Shown here: piece after piece, positions 1-8,597 of the stretch
Position numbering within the stretch: the first letter of the stretch is position 1
How the letters are laid out: every line of letters begins with the position of its first letter
The notes under the pieces: generated by a model
Told to the model about the DNA's origin: nothing
The model's database searches: none
What the model saw: only the letters and a program-made list of their open reading frames with translations
Translations under genes and position numbers: made by a program
Origin: Synaphobranchus kaupii
Taxonomy: Eukaryota; Chordata; Actinopteri; Anguilliformes; Synaphobranchidae
Assembly: GCA_029718625.1 (NCBI GenBank)
Contig: CM056387.1
Location: forward strand, 32,620,105 to 32,684,104
Direction: 5' to 3'
Length of the DNA stretch: 64,000 nt

Positions 1-52
1 GTTGTTCTGTCAAAGGATTTGAAAATATGTTCTCCTTTTGTTGCTTTCACAG

Positions 53-379
53 GTGTCAGTGGCCAGAAGATTTTAACACAGAAACCCTCAGTGCTGAGTG
101 TGAATAAACAGCAGAAAGCCACAATGGACTGTAATATTGCTCGAGATGAAAACTATGTTTCCTGGTACAAGCAGGTTCCAGGCAGTGCTCCTCAGTGTGT
201 GCTGTATTACTATCACTCTCACAGCTCTCCCAGCTATGGAGCTGGTTTCTCCTCCAGCCGCTTTACCTCCACAGCCCAGAGTGACACAGATTATCAGTTA
301 ATAATTACTAATGTGGAGGCAGGAGACTCAGCAGTTTATTACTGTTACACATGGGACAGCTCTGCTAGTGCAGCTGTAT
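53..379 (+). CDS. IgL V segment 1 (sigma/L2-like V exon; leader exon outside window)
   Basis: Variable-domain exon of an immunoglobulin light chain, which joins to J by V(D)J recombination to form the antigen-binding domain. The exon begins after a pyrimidine-rich acceptor ending in CAG at 52, reads CVSGQKILTQKP, and has the canonical first Cys (TMDCN), the Trp in SWYKQVPGSAPQ and the second Cys in DSAVYYC, followed by TWDSSASA. A long CDR2 (YYYHSHSSPSYGAGFSS) and short CDR1 are typical of sigma-type V regions. No stop or frameshift occurs before the heptamer at 380. The leader exon and promoter would lie left of the window. Its closest relative here is V8 (17425-17751), not V2-V7. It is the only V upstream of the visible J and C, so it is the only one that can join them by simple deletion. 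The isotype is inferred from the V pattern; lambda is the alternative. Confidence 0.88.
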
Positions 380-407
380 CACAGTGATTCACACCATGAC
401 AAAAACC
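380..407 (+). promoter_or_regulatory. 12-RSS of V1
   Basis: Recombination signal: consensus heptamer CACAGTG (380-386), 12-bp spacer (387-398), nonamer ACAAAAACC (399-407). It pairs with the 23-bp-spacer signal of J under the 12/23 rule. Confidence 0.93.
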
Positions 408-1160
408 TCTGAGCTTCACTTCTGCTTTAAAGCTGCTTCAGAAATCTCATAGTTTCTCCAGTAAAACAGGATCTCTCAGACCTGGAAGCCATTTCATCAG
501 TAGAATAGTAATAAGGCTCAGTAGTATTTGTTCCCCAGTACAAACATTTACATTCCATATTTCATAATTTATTTCAGAATGCATTCATTAACGTAATTAA
601 CAGGCTCCCAAACTGGCCCAAAAGTATCAATTCACAAATAAAAATTTAAAAATAATTTTATTGTCATAATTTTTTTAACTCATTGTTCAAAAATGAAAAT
701 GAAATGTCAGTATGTATTTGTAACATACCACGTGTGAAATAATATTGTTTACAAATGAGACATTCAGTCCAGGATACGCATATTTCTGCAGCTCTGACTG
801 TACATGCCTGATTAAAATATTACAAGTCTGATTATGAAAAGAGGATACAGCACTAAATATATAATGAGTTGCTTATAATAATTCACTCCCTCCAGCTGCA
901 GTAAAAGGGAGACTGGTTTTAATCAAAATTATTTTTAATATTATTCAATTATTCCCATAGATATAGTACGTAAAGAGTATTGAATAATTTGAATTCCCAT
1001 TGGATTGCATTTCATTATACAGCACCTTGTGTGCCCTTATATCAAAGCACTTTACACTGAAAGAGGTAAACTGACCTCAACCTCCAGCAATACGTAGGAA
1101 GTCTGGGTGATGCACGACAGCCATTTTGTATCAGACATCAGCTGTGGTCACACAAGACCA
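408..1160. other. V1-to-minisatellite spacer, no gene seen
   Basis: AT-rich intergenic DNA. Most of it is homologous to the DNA following V8 (about 17780-18620), including the block after the RSS, so V1 and V8 with their downstream flanks are copies of one ancestral unit. The V8 copy lacks about 100 bp present here just before the repeat array (around 1040-1150). No coding signal is seen. Confidence 0.7.
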
Positions 1161-1395
1161 GATGTGCTGCAGATTTACATGTGGATTATGTTAGGGGATT
1201 ACAGATGTGCTGTAGAGATTTACATGTGGATTCTGTTTGGGAATTACAGATGTGCTGTAGATATTTACATGTGGGTTATGTTTGGGAATTACAGATGTGC
1301 TGTAGAGATTTGCATGTGGATTCTGTTTGGGAATTACAGATGTGCTGTAGATATTTGCATGTGGGTTATGTTAGGGAATTACAAATGTGCTGTAC
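1161..1395 (+). repeat. 45-bp minisatellite between V1 and J (about 5 units)
   Basis: About 5.2 tandem units of 45 bp with a core of the form ACAGATGTGCTGTAG plus a TTACATGTGG-type segment. Units alternate between two types (GGATTCTG and GGGTTATG), giving a 90-bp superperiod. Two neighbouring units carry a perfect octamer ATTTGCAT (1308-1315 and 1353-1360); the others have the one-mismatch form ATTTACAT. The array ends about 60 bp before the J nonamer. It belongs to the same family as the giant array at 18.6-45 kb, and both begin after the same flank (CACAAGACCAGATGTGCTG). Confidence 0.9.
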
Positions 1396-1458
1396 AGAGT
1401 TCAGAGTTATGTCCACGGTGTGTTTCAGTTCCCTCTTGCTGTGCTCAAACTGAGCTGA

Positions 1459-1497
1459 GGTTTTTGTACGGGGGTGTACATCATCTGTATCACTGTG
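1459..1497 (+). promoter_or_regulatory. 23-RSS of the J segment
   Basis: Nonamer GGTTTTTGT (1459-1467), 23-bp spacer (1468-1490), heptamer CACTGTG (1491-1497). These are exact reverse complements of the V-side heptamer and nonamer. V-12/J-23 is the kappa-type polarity and is opposite to mammalian lambda. Confidence 0.94.
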
Positions 1498-1531
1498 GTA
1501 TTCGGCCAAGGAACTAAGCTGGCTGTCACTG
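1498..1531 (+). CDS. IgL J segment
   Basis: Joining segment reading VFGQGTKLAVT, with the invariant FGxGT motif that forms the last beta strand of the V domain. It lies directly after the 23-RSS heptamer and ends at a consensus splice donor (GTAAGT from 1532). The final base leaves a split codon that joins in frame to the C exon at 2383 (the completed codon would be Asp). It is 34 nt long, normal for a light-chain J. It is the only J found in the window. Confidence 0.93.
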
Positions 1532-2382
1532 GTAAGTCTCTTTACAGTTCTTTGAAAACTATTTTCAATATGCAGATTTCCATGCCGTTGTGCTTTTTTG
1601 TCTGACATAAACTGTTGGATTTTAAAAGAGGTTTGATAATTTATCAAATGCAGTTCTGTGTGTATCTGTTACAATTCGCTGTTGAGATACAAGTTCCACA
1701 CCAGCTTCACACCAGAAAGAAAAGTACTTCTCAATAGGTTTTTAATTTGCTTCTCCTCATATTTAATTTTATATATTTTTTAGATGCATAAAATACCATG
1801 TAGGCTACTTTGTCTTTAATAATCATTGTGTTACAAATTACTTTTGAAAAAAAAAAATGTTTACTGTGAAATTTGTTGTAGCCGATAACTGCCATGTCAT
1901 ATTGACTTTGAAAAAATGCAGGGCAAGTTATTGTCCGTTGACTACATTTTGAAAGATGTGCCTATATAAACCATTTTAATGAACTAATAATGTTTCACGG
2001 TAGCAAACAACTAAATTAAATAAGTGATTATGTTGGAGATACGATGTTAGGAAGGCTATTCATCCACAGTATGTAAGAACACTGCCTGATTCATTTGAAA
2101 CAATAATATGTATATTGGCTGCAAAAAAAATTGGTTGCAAATAACGTGATAGAAATTACCAGTAGTATAAAACTTCGTTCAGTCGAATTTTCAGTCACTT
2201 TAATGTTAGTGAAAATAATGGTTCGCTGGAATGTTCGGTTGCAGAGGTTTGGGATCTTGTAATGGATCTGAAGGCTATATAATATTCTCTTTTGCGTGTA
2301 GCTTTTATTTTACATTACGCGTGTTATAACGTTCAGTATGCGAAGCCGATCACTGAGCCCAACAATATCCTCTCTTTTTCAG
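1532..2382 (+). other. J-C intron
   Basis: AT-rich intron of about 850 bp from the GTAAGT donor to the TCTCTTTTTCAG acceptor. No exon or mobile element is recognised in it. In other IgL loci this interval can hold an enhancer, but no clear kappaB or E-box cluster could be recognised by eye. Confidence 0.8.
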
Positions 2383-2702
2383 ACTCTTCTCTTGCTGTGC
2401 CTACACTCTCTCTCCTGCCTCCATCCAGCGAGGAGCTGAGGACAGACAAAGCCACGCTGGTGTGCCTGGTGCAGATGCCTGTTTGGTTCGCTGATGTCAG
2501 CTGGACATCGAACGGGAGTCCAGTTACTGGCGGGGTTTTCACCAGCGCCGCCGAACAGAAACCCGACAAAACATTCGGTTTAAGCAGCTTCTTAACCATC
2601 AAGTCCTCCGAATGGATGAGCGATCGCGTCTTTACCTGTAAAGTATCTGTCGGGTCTAAAGAATCAGAGAAAAGTCTCAAAAAGTCTGATTGTAGTGAGT
2701 AA
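2383..2702 (+). CDS. IgL constant domain exon (sigma/L2-like CL)
   Basis: Single C1-set immunoglobulin domain of a secreted light chain, which pairs with the heavy-chain CH1 domain. It reads PTLSLLPPSSEELRTDKATLVCLV at its start, with first Cys (LVCLV), Trp (DVSWTS), second Cys (FTCKVSV) and a C-terminal SDCSE just before the TAA stop; that Cys is the expected heavy-chain bridge. At about 106 residues it is of normal length. The acceptor is TTTTTCAG at 2375-2382, and the phase matches the J donor. Features such as FADVSW and the KKSDCSE tail suggest sigma, while PPSSEELxTDKATLVCL is also shared with lambda, so isotype is a judgement that a phylogeny could overturn. A poly(A) signal follows at 2934. 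Confidence 0.92.
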
Positions 2703-2933
2703 ACTGTAGCTGTTATATGACGGAATTAAATTTTATTTTATTTTCATCAACTTGCTTTTCCATCTGTAGCTATTAGTTCTAGCCACCCATTATCTGCAAA
2801 ATGGTGTATTGCAATAGCCTACCTTAAGAATATTTCAGGAGTAAACTTTTAAGTTTAATGTTATTTTATCCATGTAATCTTAGAAAGTGTCTTTTTTATT
2901 TTTGTGCTTGGATTGTGTGTAGGCTAGAAATTG

Positions 2934-2939
2934 AATAAA
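2934..2939 (+). terminator. Poly(A) signal of the J-C transcript
   Basis: AATAAA 232 bp after the C-exon stop, followed by a T-rich stretch. It is the first consensus hexamer downstream of the stop and suits a short IgL 3' UTR. Confidence 0.7.
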
Positions 2940-3366
2940 AACCATTGTATGTTTAAAAATGTTGCATTTTATTTGTTTTTTTTACACGCAAAAATATTAC
3001 AAAATTAAATCAAGGCTGTGCTGTTGTTTAACAGTTTACTGATTAAATCTTTGTGTGAAAATTAGAGAGCAAGAGTTTGCAGCCCTGGTCATGGAGAGCC
3101 ACAAGGTCTGCTGGTCTTCCTATTTAATGCACTTAATAGGTCCATTAACCCCCATACGTTGTTCAGGGTAAATTTGACCCGATGCAATGTTTGACGTCTC
3201 TTCAAAACCAGTTAACCAAATCTTTTCATATTCGCACTATATGGCTTTTCCTAATTGGTTGGGATTAAATAGTAAACACGAAAAAAAAAACATAATGCAA
3301 TGTTTTCCAAAGTCCTGTACCAACTCTGTATACAAAGGTGTTGTGTGTGGTCATTTGTGGGGGAGC
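2940..3366. other. Intergenic DNA with a dispersed repeat fragment
   Basis: No gene seen. Around 3075-3150 is a fragment related to a dispersed motif (GAGRGCCACARKGTCTGCTGG followed by a TTAA-rich part) that recurs near 6920, 14420, 49810, 51490, 54680 and 59640. Confidence 0.5.
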
Positions 3367-4582
3367 TGTTACGACCTCGGAAATGGACTGGACCCAAATG
3401 CATGACTCGACCACAGGAATGCCAAAACTTAATATTTTATTATATGATCAGGATAGTCCTGAGCATGGGGAGAAAGGCAAAAGGTGGTTAATGCTCCAAG
3501 CTGGAACTGGATGAGCAAGACAGACAACAGAGCGCGTAGCTCTAATAAATTATGCTTCGACCAAACTCCTGAAGCATAGGGAGAACACTAATGACAGACA
3601 GTCCAGGTATGATGCTGCGGGGGAGCAGTGGGAGTAGGAGAAGCCAGGGAAGGTTATGGAGACGGACAAACAGTTTGGTGGAGCAGGGGATGAGCGGGAG
3701 CGGGAGCAGTAGAGCAGGACAGTGGAGCGGGGTCTGGGCAGGACGCAGGCGTTGCAGCAGGGCAGCGGCAGTAGCGGCACAGCAGCAGCAGGGCGGCAGC
3801 AGCGACAGCAGAGGCAGGAGCGACAGCACATCAGCAGCACCGCAACACTGGCAGTAAGCGGGCACCGCCGCAGAGTGGAGGAACAGGAGCCCAGGCTGCA
3901 TGCACACACGTCAGGTGGAAGGCAGGGAAACCGCAACACAGGCAGGGATAACAGACGACTGCAGGCTGGCAGACTGAAGCAGACAGAGTTAGTAGTAAGT
4001 AAGTAAGTAAGTAAAGTTTATTTATATAGCGTCTTTCACAGCAAGAATGCACAAAACGCTTTACAATACAAATAGAGCATAAGCAACAACAGATAAAATT
4101 ACAAGCAAAACGATAAAATTACAAGCAAAGAAACCATGAGTACAGTGGGAAATGCTGTTCCAGACAGGAGCAGACTTCGACTAGGCAGAATAGCAAGGCG
4201 AGCTAACGCCGGCACAGAACAAGACTTCAGAGACACAAACTAGACTAGGACTCAAGACAGGACCAGAGGTTTCAGACAATGAGCATTAACAAACTGGCAC
4301 AGGACAGAGAACACCGAGTGACTAAATGCAAACATTTAATTGGTATCAATTAGGTGCCGTGTGCGAATGTATGCGAGAGTGATTAACAGAGTGGAGAGTG
4401 TGGAATGCATGTGAAACGGGGAAATGGGATAGGCTGAGATAAGTGAAGTGAAACAGAGTGACACAAATAGGAAACCACGCCCAACCTGCAGCAAGGGGGG
4501 AAACGGACTATGGAGAGACAAACACGAGACAGGGGGAAAGGGAAAACACAGGGAACAATAGGACGGGAGTGAGAACGTTACA
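3367..4582 (-). mobile_element. LTR-like element (probable solo LTR), antisense copy
   Basis: A 1216-bp segment bounded by TG...CA, starting TGTTACGACC and ending AACGTTACA. It is flanked by near-identical 5-bp repeats (GGAGC at 3362-3366, GTAGC at 4583-4587). Its reverse complement aligns along its length with the element at 46829-48112, which carries AATAAA near its 3' end, so this copy is antisense. No gag or pol reading frame is present. A G+C-rich CAG-rich stretch (3700-3850) gives spurious frames on both strands. Confidence 0.75.
3992..4150. repeat. Nested short repeat with (AAGT)n
   Basis: AAGT tetranucleotide run at about 3993-4014 followed by TTTATTTATATAGCGTCTTTCACAG and CAAAACGCTTTACAATAC, a short interspersed sequence widespread in fish. 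It interrupts the surrounding LTR-like element and is absent from the 46829 copy. Its exact ends are not resolved. Confidence 0.5.
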
Positions 4583-6105
4583 GTAGCTGTATAAAATTTA
4601 AGAAAATATAATTGTTTTTTTATTTCTCATTTTTTGTGTGTGATTCTGCTGGCACTTTCCCATACAGGTTTTAAACTTCACAAACTTTCACTTAGCTCAG
4701 GCTCTAAAATGAGATGTTTCATAGCAGATTTTTAATATTTAGGAATGAAAGGGTAGCCTATTGGGAGACACATAAAAGGTGACAATTGTCAAATGTAATT
4801 GTAAATGAACACTTGAATTAGTCCAGAGATCTGAGGTCTGTGACGCATATTTCACTCCTGTACAAACCTGACTCACAACATTACCATCACATTCCTGCAA
4901 TACTGCCACACTGCTACAATGTTACTGAAATGTTAGGAAAGCATTGTGTGTTGGTTGTGCAGGGGGCTGCTTGAATGAACTGGTGCTGCAGGTCCAGCCA
5001 AGCTGATCCAGCAGAGGGCGAGAGAGAGACAGCCCCGCTACTGAAACTGAGACACACCTGCAGGATTCACACACTTTATTTATAGCACCATGCAAATGAG
5101 GGAGTGATTTTAGCTCCTTTCACAACTCAGAAGCACAGCCCCATGTCTGCATATAGACCTGCAGGTGTGAGGGGGGCTGAACCAGAGCACACGTAATGTT
5201 GCTGTAATGTTGCAATAACATTGCCATATTGCTACAGAAACCTAATTATAATGCAGTCTGTTACAGTCTGTTATGTATGGAAAAGAGAGAGCAATGTAGG
5301 CAATGTTCTCACAATGTTGCCCTCATGTTGCAACAACATTATCACACTACTACAGCCAAAGCAAATAATGTGAACGTGTTGGTATGAAGAGGGGCTGCCA
5401 GTATGATTATGTTCTGCCAGTTGATGATATTTGTGTAATGTTGCAACAACATGTCACATTACTGGACATCAACAGAGAGGCAACAATGTCTGGTTATAGA
5501 CCTGCAGGTGTGGGGAGGGATCATTGTCATCGCATTTACATTCATTACCACACTGTGACTATGTAACAGTATCATTAAGAGGTTGTGTGTGAGTGGGGTT
5601 GGGGTGGAGTAGCAGGTGTAGCACTGTAGCGCTCCTTCACAGTTTCTCCTGAGTGGCTCCAGCTGTGTAGGAGCTGAGGGAGCAGAGTCACTGGAACAGG
5701 GAGCAAAGATACAGGAAGCTGTGCCCATCACATCTGGGGATTTACAGTCACTGGTGGGTCAGTGGATTCCACACTCATACTTCCTTTATATATCATCTGA
5801 TTGTGTTTGTGTGTGCTGGTGTGTTGGTGCTTTTCTACTTGTGTGTGAACGGGATTACTGGGGTCATTGTAATTGTCATATGCTGTCTTGAGGTGAGATT
5901 TATTATATCATGATGAAGGTGTTGTATTGAAAAAATACAGATTGGCAAAAATGAATGGGAAAATGTTTTTAAAAAAAAGTGAACCTGCTTGAAAGCCACA
6001 TGAAATAGCTGGTAAAATGTGTTCCTGCTTATTTTCATTTATAACTGACAACCATTTTGCCCTATGAGCGACACTGTTATAGGAAAAATAATTTATTTTG
6101 TTGCC
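4583..6105. other. Intergenic DNA with repeated TGTTGCAACAACATTA-type motifs
   Basis: No gene recognised. Short motifs built on AATGTTGCAACAACATT recur several times (about 5200-5230, 5325-5350, 5435-5460). A block containing ATAGACCTGCAGGTGTG appears twice (about 5153 and 5497), so part of this interval is an old local duplication. The right end (about 5860-6060) is homologous to DNA upstream of V6 (about 13377-13600). Confidence 0.5.
5077..5097 (-). promoter_or_regulatory. Orphan octamer plus TATA module (minus strand)
   Basis: Read on the minus strand, a perfect immunoglobulin octamer ATTTGCAT (5090-5097) is followed after 5 bp by TATAAATA (5077-5084). This resembles an Ig V promoter pointing left, but no leader or V exon is recognisable in the next 300 bp on that strand. 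It may be a relic of a lost oppositely oriented V, or chance. Confidence 0.35.
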
Positions 6106-6113
6106 CAAAACCC

Positions 6114-6255
6114 TTGATTGGCTGAGTGCAGAAGCTCCTCCTTCTCCACCTCCCTGACTGGCCCCTTATAGCTGGGTCCTGCAGCCTCTCCTCTCCTCCA
6201 ACCTGTTCATCTCTTAGCCGGACAGTAAGGGCCATTCACACCACACACTGACAAC
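6114..6255 (+). promoter_or_regulatory. V2 promoter and 5' UTR (CCAAT-inverted / TTATA type)
   Basis: An inverted CCAAT box (TTGATTGGCTGA, about 6113-6124), a pyrimidine-rich stretch and CCCCTTATAGCTGG (TATA-like core 6166-6170) precede the leader ATG by about 85 bp. The same module lies at matching distance before V3, V4 (partly altered), V6, V7 and V8, and before the leaderless V5. No octamer is visible in it. Confidence 0.6.
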
Positions 6256-6755
6256 ATGCTGGGGACACTCTGCACTCTCATCACTGTGCTCTCATGTAAG
6301 AAAATCTAATGATCCAAATAAGTAATGACAAAATTAAATAGACTTTAATTTCAATATCTTTTAAAACATTATTGCATTTTAAAAATGTGATTTTTATTTT
6401 CTCACAAATGCATCTTACGTTCCAGGTGTGAGTGGAGTGACAGTGGTGACACAGAAGCCTCCTGTTCTGACAGTGAGTAAAGGAGATACGGCCACTATGG
6501 ACTGTAACCTCGGGACTGTGACTGGTAGTTCTGCTCGCTGGTACAAGCAGGTTCCAGGCAGCGCTCCTCAGTATGTGCTGCGTTTCCGTAAGTCTTGGAG
6601 CTCTCCAGAATATGGAGCTGGATTCTCCTCCAGTCACTTCTCTTCTAAGTGTCAGACTAATTCTGACTGTCAGTTAATAATTAGCAATGTGGAGGCAGGA
6701 GATTCAGCAGTGTATTACTGTAACACATGGGATGGCTCTGCTAAAGAGGAGGTAT
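6256..6755 (+). CDS. IgL V segment 2 (leader exon 6256-6295, V exon 6426-6755)
   Basis: Two-exon light-chain V gene. The leader MLGTLCTLITVLS ends at a GTAAG donor; after a 130-bp intron the acceptor TTCCAG opens the V exon, which reads CVSGVTVVTQKPPVL. The canonical Cys (TMDCNLG), Trp (ARWYKQ) and Cys (AVYYC) are present, followed by NTWDGSAKE. No stop or frameshift. CDR2 is long (RKSWSSPEYGAGFSS). Unusually, framework 3 carries two extra cysteines (SSKCQTNSDCQ), also found in V4. It lies downstream of the visible J-C, in the same orientation, so it cannot join that J by deletion. Confidence 0.9.
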
Positions 6756-6783
6756 CACAGTGATTCACACCATGACAAAAACC
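6756..6783 (+). promoter_or_regulatory. 12-RSS of V2
   Basis: Heptamer CACAGTG 6756-6762, 12-bp spacer, nonamer ACAAAAACC 6775-6783; all consensus. Confidence 0.93.
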
Positions 6784-7755
6784 TCTGAGCTTCACTTTGC
6801 ATTAAAGCTAGAAAGGAGAGAAGTTCACACTCAGAGCAGAATTCACTCAAGCTGAGCCAGGACTTCTCAAGCATGTCACTAACAGCATAAGGCCTCGACC
6901 ACGGGGGTCAGAAACCCGTTCTGCAGGGCCACAGCGTCTGCTGGTTTTTAGTGTGTATGGGCACCAGTGATTCATTTAAGTCATTGACTGGCTAACTAAT
7001 CCACACACCTTTATCTCAGGGCCTTGATTACCTGCTAATTGAAGATTTAACCCCAGTCTGCACCTCTTAGCATCACCACCACATGCTGAATCAGCAGCTC
7101 CAGAGACTTTTAGACCAAATGCTGCTTCTCCATCTTCAGACAGTAATTGTAGTTAAAAAAAAAAAATATATATATATATTATTTACATTCTATACACTGA
7201 GACATTTATCTTCACTTACCAAACAACCGTTCACGCCCACCTTTTCTTTAGTGGCTGCAGCAGCAAGCAAATGAAAATCAGAAAGAAATCAAGAACCAAA
7301 CTATAAAAATGTGACCATACTCACTTTCAGACTGCAATCACGTTCATTTTAAATACATTACAGTACAGAAAACTTTGCTTTCCAATACAAACCCACTGAA
7401 AAACATAAACCCAAAAAGCCTTGTGCTCCAGGTCCCTAAGTACATTGACCCATACATGTTAGTCAGGAATCTGCAACACCAACACCGATACTAGACCCTC
7501 TTTCCACCGCTCCTGTGCAGCGTGTTGACCCCGTCTCTTTACATCCCACCTAATCCTCTCCCTCAAGTCTTCTTCCACTCTTCTCATCACTCCTTCTACC
7601 CCCCAGTCCCTATTGGACTTAATACAGTCCTGCCTTGCCTCCCACAGCCCTCTTATAGAGGCGGATTATCAGCCATAATAACTGCCTTACCCTTGTATCT
7701 GCTACTGCCCTAACAATGCCCCTCTCCAACCTTGCCCATGTCAGAGTAAAGCTAA
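6784..7755. other. V2-V3 spacer, duplicated after V6
   Basis: No gene. Contains a dispersed repeat fragment (about 6920-7050), a short A/TA run (about 7157-7180) and a roughly 0.65-kb block (7083-7740) that matches 14640-15360 closely, showing that the V2-V3 interval and the V6-V7 interval are copies of one cassette. Short open frames here are not conserved coding sequence. Confidence 0.65.
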
Positions 7756-7912
7756 AAAAAAACTTTGATTGGCTGATTGCAGAAGCTCCTCCCTCTCCAT
7801 TGCCCTGACCGGCCCCTTATAGCTGGGTCCTGCAGCCTCTCCTCTCCTCACACTCCAACCTGCTCATCTCTCAGCTGGACAGTAAGGGCCGTTCACACCA
7901 CACACTGACAAC

Positions 7913-8365
7913 ATGCTGGGGACACTCTGCACTCTCATCACTGTGCTCTCATGTAAGAATCCACTACTCACCCTTTTCAGTAGAAATTTTTTACATATAT
8001 TAATCATATAATAATGTGAAAAACTTCTTTCCCAGGTGTGAGTGGAGTGACAGTGGTGACACAGAAGCCTCCTGTTCTGACAGTGAGTAAAGGAGATACG
8101 GGCACTATGGACTGTAACCTCGGTATTGTGACTGATAGTGGAGCTCGCTGGTACAAACAGGTTCCAGTCAGTGCTCCTCAGTATGTGTTGTTTTTCTACC
8201 ACAATGACAAGTCTCCCTTCTATGGAGCTGGATTCTCCTCCAATCGCTTCACATCCAATCATCAGAGTAAATCTGATTATCGATTGATAATTAAAAATGT
8301 GGAGACAGGAGACTCAGCAGTGTATTACTGTAGCACATGGGACAGCTCTGCTAAAGAGTGGGTAT
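7913..8365 (+). CDS. IgL V segment 3 (leader exon 7913-7952, V exon 8036-8365)
   Basis: Intact two-exon V gene. The leader MLGTLCTLITVLS has a GTAAG donor; the intron is only 83 bp; the acceptor is TTTCCCAG. The V exon has TMDCNLGIVTDSGARWYKQ, a long CDR2 (FFYHNDKSPFYGAGFSS), framework 3 RFTSNHQSKSDYRLIIKNVE without extra cysteines, and YYCSTWDSSAKE. It is closest to V7, with which it also shares its 3' flank. Upstream are an inverted CCAAT box and a CCCCTTATAG core (about 7767-7825). Confidence 0.9.
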
Positions 8366-8393
8366 CACAGTGATTGACACCATGACAAAAACC
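8366..8393 (+). promoter_or_regulatory. 12-RSS of V3
   Basis: Heptamer CACAGTG 8366-8372, 12-bp spacer, nonamer ACAAAAACC 8385-8393. Confidence 0.93.
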
Positions 8394-8597
8394 TCTGTGC
8401 TTCACTTCTGCTTTAAAGCTACAGAAAGGAGAGAAGAGGTGCATTTACTCAAGCTGAACCAGGATCTCTCAGCCATGGAGCCTCTTCATCTACAGAGTAA
8501 TGTTAACAGAGAAAAGTCTCCAGTCTCCAAAGTTGAAGAAAACTACAAGCAACAAAAGAGTCAGTCAGCAAAAAAAACACAAAATAACAACAGTCAG

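Noticed and set aside
3542..3939. Cys/Leu-rich and Gln-rich open frames around 3.5-3.9 kb
   Set aside because: They lie in a CAG-rich part of the LTR-like element and are open on both strands from base composition only.
5459..5731. Possible inverted V exon on the minus strand left of V2
   Set aside because: No Cys-Trp-Cys framework, no leader and no RSS could be found in any minus-strand frame.
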